Shown here: piece by piece, positions 32,245 to 39,972 of the stretch
Layout of the letters: each line of letters starts with the position of its first letter
Position numbering within the stretch: the stretch's first letter is position 1
Source of the DNA: UBA7803 sp041690675
GTDB lineage: Bacteria; Pseudomonadota; Gammaproteobacteria; Pseudomonadales; Azotimanducaceae
Direction: 5' to 3'
Assembly (NCBI GenBank): GCA_041690675.1
Contig: JAWLGU010000013.1
Location: forward strand, 1-64,000
DNA length: 64,000 nt
Made by a program: the position numbers and the translations under genes
Notes under the pieces: model-generated
The model's database searches: none
What the model was told of the DNA's origin: nothing
Seen by the model: the letters and a program-made list of their open reading frames with translations, nothing else

Positions 32245-32439
32245 TCAGGCCGGGGTGGGGCTCGCCTCCTCCTGGGACAAGGTGGCGCACAGAGAGCATG
32301 CAGCGGCAACGCCCATGACCCATCCCACCGCCAGTCCGGTCCAGCCGGAAAGGGCGGCGCCGATGAAGCTGCCGGCGACGACCGTCAGCACCCAAATCAC
32401 AAGGGCCTGATCGGCGACCAGGGATTGTTGGTGATCCAT
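32245..32439 (-). CDS. Small two-helix membrane protein
   Basis: A 64-residue protein from the ATG at 32439, with two hydrophobic segments (about residues 13-29 and 33-52) and no recognised family. An earlier ATG at 32463 would add eight polar residues; the purine-rich GGGGGGGACAG before 32439 favours the shorter form. It is convergent with the DUF1622 gene. Coding status is supported only by hydrophobicity and codon use. Confidence 0.55.
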   Translation of the reverse strand: MDHQQSLVADQALVIWVLTVVAGSFIGAALSGWTGLAVGWVMGVAAACSLCATLSQEEASPTPA

Positions 32440-32517
32440 TCTGTCCCCCCCCCGCTTACCCATGTAAACGTATCGTATCGGGCCCGCGGTTACCAGCCCC
32501 AGGGTGGCCCTGAGGCG

Positions 32518-34740
32518 TCAGTGGGCGGCTTCGCTGCCCGAGCCGCGCTCCTCGCGCAGCATGGCCAGCAACGCAGCCACCCGGGAGTCCTCCGGCCAGC
32601 GCTCCACGGGCGCGGGGAGCTTGCGCCGCCAGTTGGCGTGCTCGAGCCAGGTGCCCGGCACGTTCATCTGAGTCATGACACCCAACGCGTCCTCCATCTG
32701 AAAGCACACGATCATGGCGGGGGCCCGGGCCACGTAGCGATGGATCGCCACCATCAGCTCCGCAGGCAGATCCCCTAGGGCGTCCGGCTCGTCGGCCATA
32801 CCTTCCGGCATCAGCCCCTGGTCGCGCAGTGCACACAACAGGCCCACCCGATCCGCGCGCCGCTGGGCCGCCTGCGCTTCCCGCTCCGCTTCGTCGGCGA
32901 ACTGACCCAGCCGGTGGCGCAGCACGATGTCTTCGCCGAGCCAGAAGCCACGCAGGGTGGGCAGATCGTGGTTGGAAACCGACACCAACGCCTGCCTGGG
33001 CATGGCCTCGGGAGTGAGGAACCCGCCGTCGCGGTCTTTCTCGAAGTAGAAGATGCGGGTGGAGAGCACCCCCAGCCGCGCGAGCGCCTGGCGCAGCTCG
33101 TCCGGCACGGTTCCCAGATCCTCCCCCACCACCGCACACCGGTTGCGTTGGCTTTCCAGGGCCAGAATGCCCAGCAGGTCCTCCATGGGATAACGCACGT
33201 AGGCGCCGGCCTCCGCGGCTGCCCCGGCCGGGATCCAGAACAGCCGCATGAGGGACATGACGTGATCCAACCGCAGAACGCCCGCGTAGTGCATGTTCCG
33301 GCGCAGCAGGTCGATGAACGGCTGGTAGCCCCGATCGACCAATCGTTCGGGGATCCACGGCGGCAGCCCCCAGTTCTGCCCCCGAAGGTTGAAGTCGTCC
33401 GGCGGCGCCCCGAGGGCCGCGCCGACGGTAAACAAATCGCCGCCGGCCCACACCTCGGCGCCCCCGGAGTCCGCGCCCAGCGGCAGATCCAGGTACAGAC
33501 CCGCGCGCAGGCCCATCTCCAGGCAGCGGTGCCCGGCCTCGGCGAGTTGGCGCTCGGCCAGCCACTGCAGCCAGGCGTAGAACTCCACCCGCTCGGCCTT
33601 CCGCGCGGCCAGCTCCGCCACCGCGGGGGCGTCGGGATGGTCGTATCCCTCCGGCCACACCGGCCAGCCCCAGGCGGCGGGGTCCTGCCCGCGGAAGTGC
33701 TCGGCCAGCGCGTCGTACAGCGCCTGCCGGTAGACGACCTCGCCCCAGCAGGCCTGGAACTCCCGGAACGCGGCACCGTACGCCGGGTCGCGCCGCTCCT
33801 GCTCCCGGAAGTGCTCGAACGCCAGCTCCAGCACCCGGCGCTTGTTCTCCGCCATCTCGCCGTAGTCGATCATGTCCCGCTCCCGGGCCGCGGCGAGCCG
33901 TTGCCGGAACTCGGGATCCCGGAGCCGGCGGCACACCGCCTCGCTCTCTTCGATGCCCGGTATGGCCTCCACGTCGATGTACCAGACGTTCCAGAACAGC
34001 CGGCTCGAAGGTGAGTAAGGACTCGCTTGCTCCGGCTCGTGCGGATACAACTGATGCAGCGGGTTGAGGCCGACGAGAGCGGCGCCGGACTCGGCGAAGA
34101 ACTCCACCGCCGCCCGCAGATCGCCGAAGTCACCGATGCCCCAGTCACGCTCCGAGCGCAGCGCGAACAGCTGCAGGGACGGTCCCCAGAGGCGGTCCTC
34201 GGCCAGGGCCGGCGGCAGGTAGCAGCACTCCGGCACCACGATCAGGCGCATCTCGGTGCCAGCCTGGCCCGCCGGCCCGACCCGAACCCGATGGTAGCCC
34301 CAGGGCAGCGGCGGCAGGTGCCAGCGAACCCGGCGCAGGGGAGTGCCATGCAGATTACGGCGCTCCACCAGCGGCAGGGCCTCCGGCCGCAACGTCCCGG
34401 TGACGGGATCGCCCGCCTCCAACTCCACGGCGTACCACCAGTCCGCCCCGGCGGCGGCATCCGCCACGGTGATGACGAGATCCACACCCTCCTCGCCACC
34501 GCGGCTCACCTGCACCCGAGGCAATGGCCGGCGCCAGGGCGCATCGTCGCGCCCACGAATGGCTGCCTCGATGGCCCCACCGGTGGCCACGTCGATGCCC
34601 ATGGCGTGCAGCAGAGCGCGCCGGGTGGCATCGCTCGTCACGTGCCAGCGGCCGCGGATGTCGGTGTAGCCGGGCAGAATGCCGCACAGCTCCGCCAGCC
34701 GCGCGATGCGATCCGGCTGTGAATGCCGATGCCGTGTCAC
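32518..34740 (-). CDS. malQ: 4-alpha-glucanotransferase (amylomaltase, GH77)
   Basis: MalQ rearranges alpha-1,4-glucans by disproportionation during maltodextrin and glycogen use. The 740-residue protein has an N-terminal beta-sandwich extension of about 160 residues as in enterobacterial MalQ, then the GH77 barrel: GLNPLHQLYP, SPYSPSSRLFWN, the nucleophile region VLRLDHVMSLMRLF, the acid/base segment VVGEDLGTVP and SNHDLPTLRGFW. No other glycogen gene is adjacent on this strand, so regulation and partners are unknown. It is full length. Confidence 0.95.
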   Translation of the reverse strand: MTRHRHSQPDRIARLAELCGILPGYTDIRGRWHVTSDATRRALLHAMGIDVATGGAIEAAIRGRDDAPWRRPLPRVQVSRGGEEGVDLVITVADAAAGADWWYAVELEAGDPVTGTLRPEALPLVERRNLHGTPLRRVRWHLPPLPWGYHRVRVGPAGQAGTEMRLIVVPECCYLPPALAEDRLWGPSLQLFALRSERDWGIGDFGDLRAAVEFFAESGAALVGLNPLHQLYPHEPEQASPYSPSSRLFWNVWYIDVEAIPGIEESEAVCRRLRDPEFRQRLAAARERDMIDYGEMAENKRRVLELAFEHFREQERRDPAYGAAFREFQACWGEVVYRQALYDALAEHFRGQDPAAWGWPVWPEGYDHPDAPAVAELAARKAERVEFYAWLQWLAERQLAEAGHRCLEMGLRAGLYLDLPLGADSGGAEVWAGGDLFTVGAALGAPPDDFNLRGQNWGLPPWIPERLVDRGYQPFIDLLRRNMHYAGVLRLDHVMSLMRLFWIPAGAAAEAGAYVRYPMEDLLGILALESQRNRCAVVGEDLGTVPDELRQALARLGVLSTRIFYFEKDRDGGFLTPEAMPRQALVSVSNHDLPTLRGFWLGEDIVLRHRLGQFADEAEREAQAAQRRADRVGLLCALRDQGLMPEGMADEPDALGDLPAELMVAIHRYVARAPAMIVCFQMEDALGVMTQMNVPGTWLEHANWRRKLPAPVERWPEDSRVAALLAMLREERGSGSEAAH

Positions 34741-34860
34741 CAGGGGCCCCTGCTCTGCGCGAAACCCATCATCCTAACGACCGACGGCGACCATGGCATG
34801 GCCGGCGGGCGGCGCCGCGGCATCTTGTAGGACACGGGCCGCCTCGGCTCTTACACGCGC

Positions 34861-34889
34861 TTTACACCTCTCTAACTCGCCGCTAGATT
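34861..34889 (+). promoter_or_regulatory. Candidate sigma-70 promoter
   Basis: TTTACA (34861-34866) and TAGATT (34884-34889) are separated by 17 bases, each close to the -35 and -10 consensus. A start of transcription near 34896 would leave a leader of about 235 bases before the gene at 35131. Confidence 0.45.
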
Positions 34890-34908
34890 CCGCCGCAAAT
34901 CACACAAC

Positions 34909-34924
34909 ATTGCGATTTCGCAAT
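34909..34924. promoter_or_regulatory. 16-bp palindrome, possible operator or hairpin
   Basis: ATTGCGA-TT-TCGCAAT has perfect 7-bp arms and lies about 20 bases downstream of the candidate -10 element, where a repressor would block transcription. It is unusually AT-rich for this genome. Confidence 0.45.
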
Positions 34925-35130
34925 CTTCTCGGGGATGGGATGGAGCGGCGCCAGGGCGGGGCATCTGCCGCACCCGTGGCTCTTGCTTTCGGTTCCCGCC
35001 GCTCCGGCGTTCCTCGAACGCCGTCTCGATGACTCACTGGCCGCCGCCCGGCGGGTGTTCAGGGTGCCACCGGACGTGCGCCCAACGCCAGGGCAGAGGC
35101 TCCGTTTCAGCTCGAACAAGGACGTTGCAC

Positions 35131-35850
35131 ATGAAGAAGCTCTCCCTCGTGGTCGTTTTGCTGGCATCCGGATGGGCGCAAACCGGCGCGGCGCTCGTCA
35201 ACTTCACGGGCATTGCGTTTGAGCCCGCCGCTCTTGGACTCTGCACCCCGCCTCTGTCACTGTATTACTGCAACGCCATCCCCAAGCCCACCACGCCGAC
35301 CCCGGCGCAGCCGACCGCCCCGGCGCCGCAACCCGCCACCCCGTCGGCCGCCACCTCCGGCTCCCCTTCCGCCACCCTGAGGGCCACCGCCTCCACCGTG
35401 AACTCGGGTCAGACCACCCAGCTTTCCTGGAGCAGTCAATCGGCGGATCGCTGCGTGGCCAGCGGGGCCTGGAGCGGCACCCTGCCCGCCAGCGGTACTC
35501 GAGTGGTGGGGCCGCTCTCCCGCTCCTCCACATTCACCCTCACCTGCTCGGGCGGCGGCGGGTCGGCCATCGCCATGACCTCGGTGAGTGTACTGGGGCA
35601 ACTCCAGGTCCGCTGGAAGGCGCCCACGAAGAACGCTGACGGCACCCCGCTGACGGACCTGGCCGGCTACCGCATTTACTACGGGCAGAGCTCCGGCCAC
35701 TACGACGGCGTGCAGGACATCCGCAACCCCGCCGCCACCACCGGCCAGCTCCGGCTTCCCACGGGCTCCTACTACGTCGCCGCCACGGCGCTGGACCGCG
35801 ACGGCAACGAGAGCCGCCACTCCAACGAAGTGGTGAAGACGGTCCAGTAA
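35131..35850 (+). CDS. Exported protein with fibronectin-III-like domain
   Basis: A 239-residue protein with a signal peptide (MKKLSLVVVLLASGWAQTGAA). A Pro/Thr/Ala linker lies at about 51-75, and an Ig-like segment at about 80-155 has LRATASTVNSGQTTQLSW and STFTLTCSGGGG, a pattern shared by many secreted 'TLTWSS' type domains. The C-terminal FN3-like domain (about 157-239) has LQVRWKAPTKNADGTPL, LAGYRIYYG and SYYVAATALDRDGNES. Probably surface-exposed or secreted; binding partner unknown. The ATG at 35131 directly precedes the signal peptide. Confidence 0.82.
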   Translation: MKKLSLVVVLLASGWAQTGAALVNFTGIAFEPAALGLCTPPLSLYYCNAIPKPTTPTPAQPTAPAPQPATPSAATSGSPSATLRATASTVNSGQTTQLSWSSQSADRCVASGAWSGTLPASGTRVVGPLSRSSTFTLTCSGGGGSAIAMTSVSVLGQLQVRWKAPTKNADGTPLTDLAGYRIYYGQSSGHYDGVQDIRNPAATTGQLRLPTGSYYVAATALDRDGNESRHSNEVVKTVQ

Positions 35851-35931
35851 CCGCGCAGCGTGAGCCGAATCACAACATCGCACCGGCGAATCCGATTCCA
35901 TAGGCTCACGCAACCGCAGGCTGTTACATCC

Positions 35932-36264
35932 ATGATGATCCGACGCTGTGCTCTCACGCTTCTCGGCTGCTGCGCTTCCTGGGCCGTCTGGGCCGACGAC
36001 ACCGTGGATGCCGCCATCGGCGGCGGGGTGGGCGGCGCCGTAGGCGCCGCGGTGGGCCAGGAGGTGGGCGACCGCAAAGGGGCCATCATCGGGGGTGCCG
36101 TGGGGGGCGCCATCGGCGCAGCCATTGCCACGGATGACGACCATCACCACCACGCCCCGGAGTCCCGGCACGTGCACGTGGAGCTGGAAGGCGGCGGCGC
36201 GGACTCCGGCCATTCCAAGGGTCGCTTCTGCCCACCGGGACAGGCCAAGAAAGGCCGCTGCTGA
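35932..36264 (+). CDS. Exported glycine-zipper protein
   Basis: This 110-residue protein has a signal peptide (cleavage after AVWA) and a double glycine zipper (DAAIGGGVGGAVGAAVGQEVG and GAIIGGAVGGAIGAAIA) of the Gly-zipper/YMGG type found in outer-membrane or cell-envelope proteins. A DDDHHHH stretch follows, which could bind metal. The C-terminus FCPPGQAKKGRC is basic with two Cys. The start may be either ATG at 35932 or 35935. Function unknown. Confidence 0.75.
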   Translation: MMIRRCALTLLGCCASWAVWADDTVDAAIGGGVGGAVGAAVGQEVGDRKGAIIGGAVGGAIGAAIATDDDHHHHAPESRHVHVELEGGGADSGHSKGRFCPPGQAKKGRC

Positions 36265-36279
36265 GGCTCGTCCGGGCCC

Positions 36280-36612
36280 GTGTCCGAATCCGTGGGCGAA
36301 GACAGCCTGCTCCGCGAGCTTCAGCTCGTGCTTCGGCGCGGCCGCCTGGCCGGCGGTCGCGACGAGGGCGACGAGCACACCACCAAATCCCTGGCCAAGC
36401 GCATGGCCCAGGAGGCCGCGGCATCGATCGAAGACCGCAAGAGCCGCGCCGCAGCCAGAACCGCCTACTACAACCAGCTCGTCAACGTGCTGCGTCTGGT
36501 GAGCCGCGCTCAGGCCGCCGACCGGGCCATGTGGTGGCGGATGGCGCTGGCCTCGGTGGCGGGGGCCGCGGCGGCTTCGGCTCTGGCGACCTGGTGGCTG
36601 ATGTCGCTCTGA
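36280..36612 (+). CDS. Hypothetical protein with C-terminal membrane anchor
   Basis: This 110-residue product from a GTG start lies 15 bases after the glycine-zipper gene. Residues 1-75 are polar and helical (RELQLVLRRGRLAGG, KSLAKRMAQEAAASIEDRK); a single C-terminal hydrophobic helix (about 86-108, WWRMALASVAGAAAASALATWW) would make it tail-anchored. No family recognised. Coding is supported by spacing and amphipathic pattern only. Confidence 0.6.
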   Translation: MSESVGEDSLLRELQLVLRRGRLAGGRDEGDEHTTKSLAKRMAQEAAASIEDRKSRAAARTAYYNQLVNVLRLVSRAQAADRAMWWRMALASVAGAAAASALATWWLMSL

Positions 36613-36716
36613 CCCTCGACGGGCATCCCGGCCACCGCCTCACCCCATCGAAGCCGATTGATCGTGTCGGCGAACCATAGAACACTGCGTCCCTCATGCA
36701 TCACAGGAGGTTCGAC

Positions 36717-37136
36717 TTGACCACAGTCACGGTATCCGAGGACATCGACGCAAGTGCCGAGAAAGTCTGGGCGGCGCTCAGCGATTTCGGCGGTATTCGG
36801 GTGGGGGGACCCATCACGTCGGTGGAAACCGAGGGCGAAGGCGTGGGGATGGTCCGCACCATCGGCATGGGCGGCGGCAAGATCGTGGAACGGCTGGATC
36901 GGCACGATCCGGAGGCCAGGGTGTTCGCCTACTCCATCATCAACGAGGATTGTCCGCTGCCGGTGGCGGGCTACTCCGCGACGGTCACCATCAGCGAGAC
37001 GGCTCCCGACTCCTGCAACGTCCACTGGACGGGTTCCTTCGAGCCGAAGGGCGCGAGCGAAGCGGATGCGGTGAAGGTGGTGGAAGGCATCTACCGGGGC
37101 GGGATCGCCGCGGCCCGCCAGGCGACGGCGGGATGA
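36717..37136 (+). CDS. SRPBCC (START-like) small-ligand-binding protein
   Basis: This 139-residue protein is of the polyketide cyclase/dehydrase (SRPBCC) type: VTVSEDIDASAEKVWAALSDFGGI at the N-terminus, the MGGGKIVERLDRHDPEARVFAYSII core and the terminal helix GIYRGGIAAARQA. The start is the TTG at 36717, placed 6 bases after a perfect AGGAGG; an ATG at 36696 lacks such a site. The ligand is unknown. Confidence 0.88.
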   Translation: MTTVTVSEDIDASAEKVWAALSDFGGIRVGGPITSVETEGEGVGMVRTIGMGGGKIVERLDRHDPEARVFAYSIINEDCPLPVAGYSATVTISETAPDSCNVHWTGSFEPKGASEADAVKVVEGIYRGGIAAARQATAG

Positions 37137-37151
37137 GCCGAGGAGTCGCCG

Positions 37152-37469
37152 TCAGCGACTCTTCGCCAGCGCCTCGATGATGGCCTCGGGCTCGGCGGGA
37201 CGCACCAGCCGAGCCACCTCCTGGCCGTCTTTCAGGATGATCAGCGTGGGCCAGAGCTTCACGCGGTAGTGGCGGCCCAGTGCCCGGCCCTTGCCGTCTT
37301 CGATCTTGACGTGGGGCACGTCCGGGAAGCGTTCCATGGCCGACGCGATGATCGGCTGCGCCGCGCGGCAGTAGCCACACCAGTTCGTGCCGAACTCCAG
37401 CACCGCCGCGCCCCGGAGGGATTCCACCTCCCGGCGCGTGGGCGCCTGCGCCTGATAGGTCCCGCTCAT
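37152..37469 (-). CDS. Thioredoxin family protein
   Basis: A 105-residue thioredoxin-fold protein without a signal peptide. Active site is WCGYC with C31 and C34 (Trp-Cys-Gly-Tyr-Cys rather than the usual WCGPC), and the cis-proline loop is LWPTLIIL near residue 75. A Tyr in place of Pro alters redox potential in related proteins. It ends the minus-strand operon that starts with the acyl-CoA dehydrogenase, 17 bases after the NTF2-like gene. Confidence 0.9.
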   Translation of the reverse strand: MSGTYQAQAPTRREVESLRGAAVLEFGTNWCGYCRAAQPIIASAMERFPDVPHVKIEDGKGRALGRHYRVKLWPTLIILKDGQEVARLVRPAEPEAIIEALAKSR

Positions 37470-37486
37470 GGCACCCCCCGCAGCGG

Positions 37487-37852
37487 TCAGAGCCCGGTGG
37501 ACTGCCAGGCGAGCAATTCCAAGCTGTCGCCCGACAGCCTCCAGACACTGAGAAACCGATTGCGCAGCGCCCGTTCGCCGCTCTCGGCGCGGACCCGGCC
37601 TTGCAGGGTGCCCTGGTGGATCACCGCGTCGCCCACGCGCCTCACCACGTCATCGGCCACCTCCAGCGACAGGTACTCCACCGCCTTCGAGGCGATCTTG
37701 TCGATGAAGCTGCCCTTGCCGTCCGTCCGGCCGGACGAGTGCGTCCAGATCAGATCCGCGGCCAGCAGGCCCTCCAGGGCGTCCACGTCGCCCTCCACCA
37801 TCGCCGCCCGGCGGCGCCCATCGGCATCTCTCAGCAGCTCCTCGACATTCAT
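37487..37852 (-). CDS. NTF2/SnoaL-like protein
   Basis: This 121-residue cone-fold protein is of the nuclear-transport-factor-2 superfamily: helical start RRRAAMVEGDVDALEGLLAADLIW, central HSSGRTDGKGSFIDKI, and C-terminal strands RFLSVWRLSGDSLELLAWQS. Such proteins bind or isomerise small ligands. The ATG overlaps the stop of the upstream reductase gene (ATGA), so it is co-translated with it. Confidence 0.88.
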   Translation of the reverse strand: MNVEELLRDADGRRRAAMVEGDVDALEGLLAADLIWTHSSGRTDGKGSFIDKIASKAVEYLSLEVADDVVRRVGDAVIHQGTLQGRVRAESGERALRNRFLSVWRLSGDSLELLAWQSTGL

Positions 37853-38802
37853 GGTTTTCCTCCCGATGACCTCCCGCCGCGTCCGGCGGCGATTCGCCGT
37901 TCCAGCGCCTGCACCAGCCCGGTGAGGGTTGCATTCACCGGCGCCTGCATGCCCGCCTTCTCTGCCTCCCGGGGCACGGCGCCGTTGATGACCCCCACCT
38001 CGCTGATCCGGCCGGCCTCGATGTCGAGCAGCACCGACGGCTTGGCGTTCGGCATCCGCGCCGCGAACTCCCGGACCAGGGCCACCGGATCGTCCACCTC
38101 GACGGCCACGCCCCGAGCCCGGGCCACCGCCCAAGCTTCCGACGCCGCCGCGCGGCTCACGGGCCCGGCGTCCGCATCGTCCATCACCTCGCCCACGGTG
38201 AGCCCGGTGAGGGCGCAGGGCGCACTGTAGGCCACGTTGCAGATCAGCTTTTCCCACTGCATGGCCCGGATGTCGGAAACCGCGGCCGCATCGAAGCCGG
38301 CGCGCCGCCACAGCTCGGCCACCTGCTCCACCGCGTCGGCATCCAGCCCGGCGTAGGCACCCATGCGGATCGCCTTCATGTCGTTGTGGTGGGCGTGGCC
38401 CGGCTCGGGCAACGAGGCGCCGAAGCCCTGCGCCACGCCGACCATCAGGCACTCGCCCCCCAGCGCGTCCGCCACGGCGTCGGCCGAGCCGAGACCGTTC
38501 TGAATCGTCAGTACCCGGGTGCTCGGGCCGATGAGCGGCTTCGCGGCGGCGGCGGCCGGCCCGGCGTGGGCGGCCTTGACGGCGATGATCACCAGATCCG
38601 CCGCCCACTCCGGCGCATCCGTCCGTGCCTCCAGCCTCACCGTGCGATCGCCGCTGGCGCCGGAGACGCGCAGGCCGCGTTCACGAATGGCAACCACGTG
38701 GTCCGCGTTTCTGTCGATGGCGAGCACTCGGTTGCCGGCGTCCGCCAGCAGGCCGGCGTAGATCGACCCCATGGCGCCGCAGCCGACGACGGCGATGTTC
38801 AT
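37849..38802 (-). CDS. 2-dehydropantoate 2-reductase family protein
   Basis: A 317-residue NAD(P)-dependent reductase with N-terminal MNIAVVGCGAMGSIYAGLLADAGN dinucleotide-binding motif, LTIQNGLGSADAV, and the catalytic lysine in MQWEKLICNVAYSAPCALTG, all typical of ketopantoate reductase-like enzymes. The start at 38802 has a GGAGG six bases upstream; an ATG at 38808 would be too close to it. Being between a tartrate-dehydratase-like gene and an NTF2-like gene, it may reduce another 2-oxo acid rather than make pantoate, so panE is not assigned. Confidence 0.85.
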   Translation of the reverse strand: MNIAVVGCGAMGSIYAGLLADAGNRVLAIDRNADHVVAIRERGLRVSGASGDRTVRLEARTDAPEWAADLVIIAVKAAHAGPAAAAAKPLIGPSTRVLTIQNGLGSADAVADALGGECLMVGVAQGFGASLPEPGHAHHNDMKAIRMGAYAGLDADAVEQVAELWRRAGFDAAAVSDIRAMQWEKLICNVAYSAPCALTGLTVGEVMDDADAGPVSRAAASEAWAVARARGVAVEVDDPVALVREFAARMPNAKPSVLLDIEAGRISEVGVINGAVPREAEKAGMQAPVNATLTGLVQALERRIAAGRGGRSSGGKP

Positions 38803-39968
38803 GTCCATCCTCCCAGCTTCTCCAGATAGGGCCGGAGCTCGTCTTTCTGCTCGAGACCGAAGCCCGGCGCATCGGTGGCGCGGACCCGGCCGCCGGCGAT
38901 CTCGCACTGGGGCGGATAGCCGCCGAAGGGCTGAAACACTCCGGGATAGGCCTCACAGCCGCCGAGCCCGAGGCCGACGGCGATGTGCAGGTTGATCAGG
39001 TGACCGCCGTGAGGGAAGCACTGGGCGCGGTGGAATCCATGGGCTTCCAGCACGTCGAGCGTACGCAGGTACTCGGTCAACCCGTAGCTCAGCCCGGGAT
39101 CCATCTGGAAGACGTCCTTCCCGGGCCGCATGCCGCCGTACCGGACCAGGTTCCTGGCGTCGGCGGCGCTGAACAGGTTCTCTCCGGTGGCTACCGGTCC
39201 ATCGTAGCTCGCGGTGACGCAGCGGTTCAGGCTGAAATCCAGAGGGTCGCCCGGCTCCTCGTACCAGCGCAGCCCGTAGCGGGCGAGGGCCCGGCCGTAA
39301 GCCACCGCCTCGGCTTCGCCGAAGCGGCCGTTGGCGTCCACGGCCAGCAGCGATCCGTCACCGGCGACATCGAGCGCCGCTTCGATGCGCGCACAGTCGG
39401 TTTCCAGGGAGGCACCGCCGATCTTCATCTTGAAGGCGTCGAAGCCGAGCGCCCGGTAGCCCTCGAGCTCGTCGCGCAGGCGAGCCGTGGAATCATCCGT
39501 ATGGTAATAGCCTCCTGCCGCGTACACCGCGGTGGAGCGGGTGTCCGGGGTCCGGCCGGCGCGGCGGGCTATGGTGCAGCAGGCCGGCTCGTCCGCCAGC
39601 TTGGCGTTCAAATCCCACGCCGCCAACTCGATGGCGGCCACGGCCCCGGCGCGGTCGCCGTGGCCGCCGGGCTTCTCGTTGCGCATGACCGCCGCCGCCA
39701 CGGCCGCCGGGTCGAGCCCGCCGTCCTCACCGAGCAGCGACTCGGGGTCCGCCTGCCCGAGCCGCGGAAACAGGCGCTCGCGCAGAATGCCGGACTGGGC
39801 GAAGCGGCCGATGGAGTTGAAGCCGAAGCCGATGACCGGGCGGCCGCCGCGTCGCTGATCCGAGACCAGCGCCACCAGCGAAACGGTGTGGTCGGCGAAG
39901 CTGACCACGGCATTGGCGACGTTACCGGCCAGGGGGACGGTCAGCTCCCGCGCTTCGACGATCTGCAT
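38799..39968 (-). CDS. Enolase-superfamily dehydratase, D-tartrate-dehydratase-like
   Basis: This 389-residue enzyme is of the mandelate racemase/muconate lactonizing group. Seen: the KPGGHGDRAGAVAAIELAAWDL cap, the KxK base motif in FDAFKMKIGG, metal ligands in LLAVDANGRF, WYEEPGDPLDF and TGENLF, and the distal His in RAQCFPHGGHLINLH. Overall resemblance is to D-tartrate dehydratase, which yields oxaloacetate from D-tartrate; other acid sugars are possible. Overlaps the reductase gene (ATGA) and lies 4 bases after the acyl-CoA dehydrogenase gene. Confidence 0.85.
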   Translation of the reverse strand: MQIVEARELTVPLAGNVANAVVSFADHTVSLVALVSDQRRGGRPVIGFGFNSIGRFAQSGILRERLFPRLGQADPESLLGEDGGLDPAAVAAAVMRNEKPGGHGDRAGAVAAIELAAWDLNAKLADEPACCTIARRAGRTPDTRSTAVYAAGGYYHTDDSTARLRDELEGYRALGFDAFKMKIGGASLETDCARIEAALDVAGDGSLLAVDANGRFGEAEAVAYGRALARYGLRWYEEPGDPLDFSLNRCVTASYDGPVATGENLFSAADARNLVRYGGMRPGKDVFQMDPGLSYGLTEYLRTLDVLEAHGFHRAQCFPHGGHLINLHIAVGLGLGGCEAYPGVFQPFGGYPPQCEIAGGRVRATDAPGFGLEQKDELRPYLEKLGGWT

Positions 39969-39972
39969 GCGC

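Larger units (their letters stand above)
34741..35130. other. 390-bp intergenic region with regulatory signals only
   Basis: This stretch between divergent malQ and the FN3-like gene contains no convincing gene. It holds a sigma-70-like promoter and a 16-bp palindrome, described separately. Short open frames inside it lack ribosome sites and similarity. Confidence 0.7.

Noticed and set aside
32442..32455. Run of cytosines at the small membrane protein start as a phase-variation tract
   Set aside because: A single short C-run next to a small uncertain gene; no sign that its length would switch a reading frame of interest.
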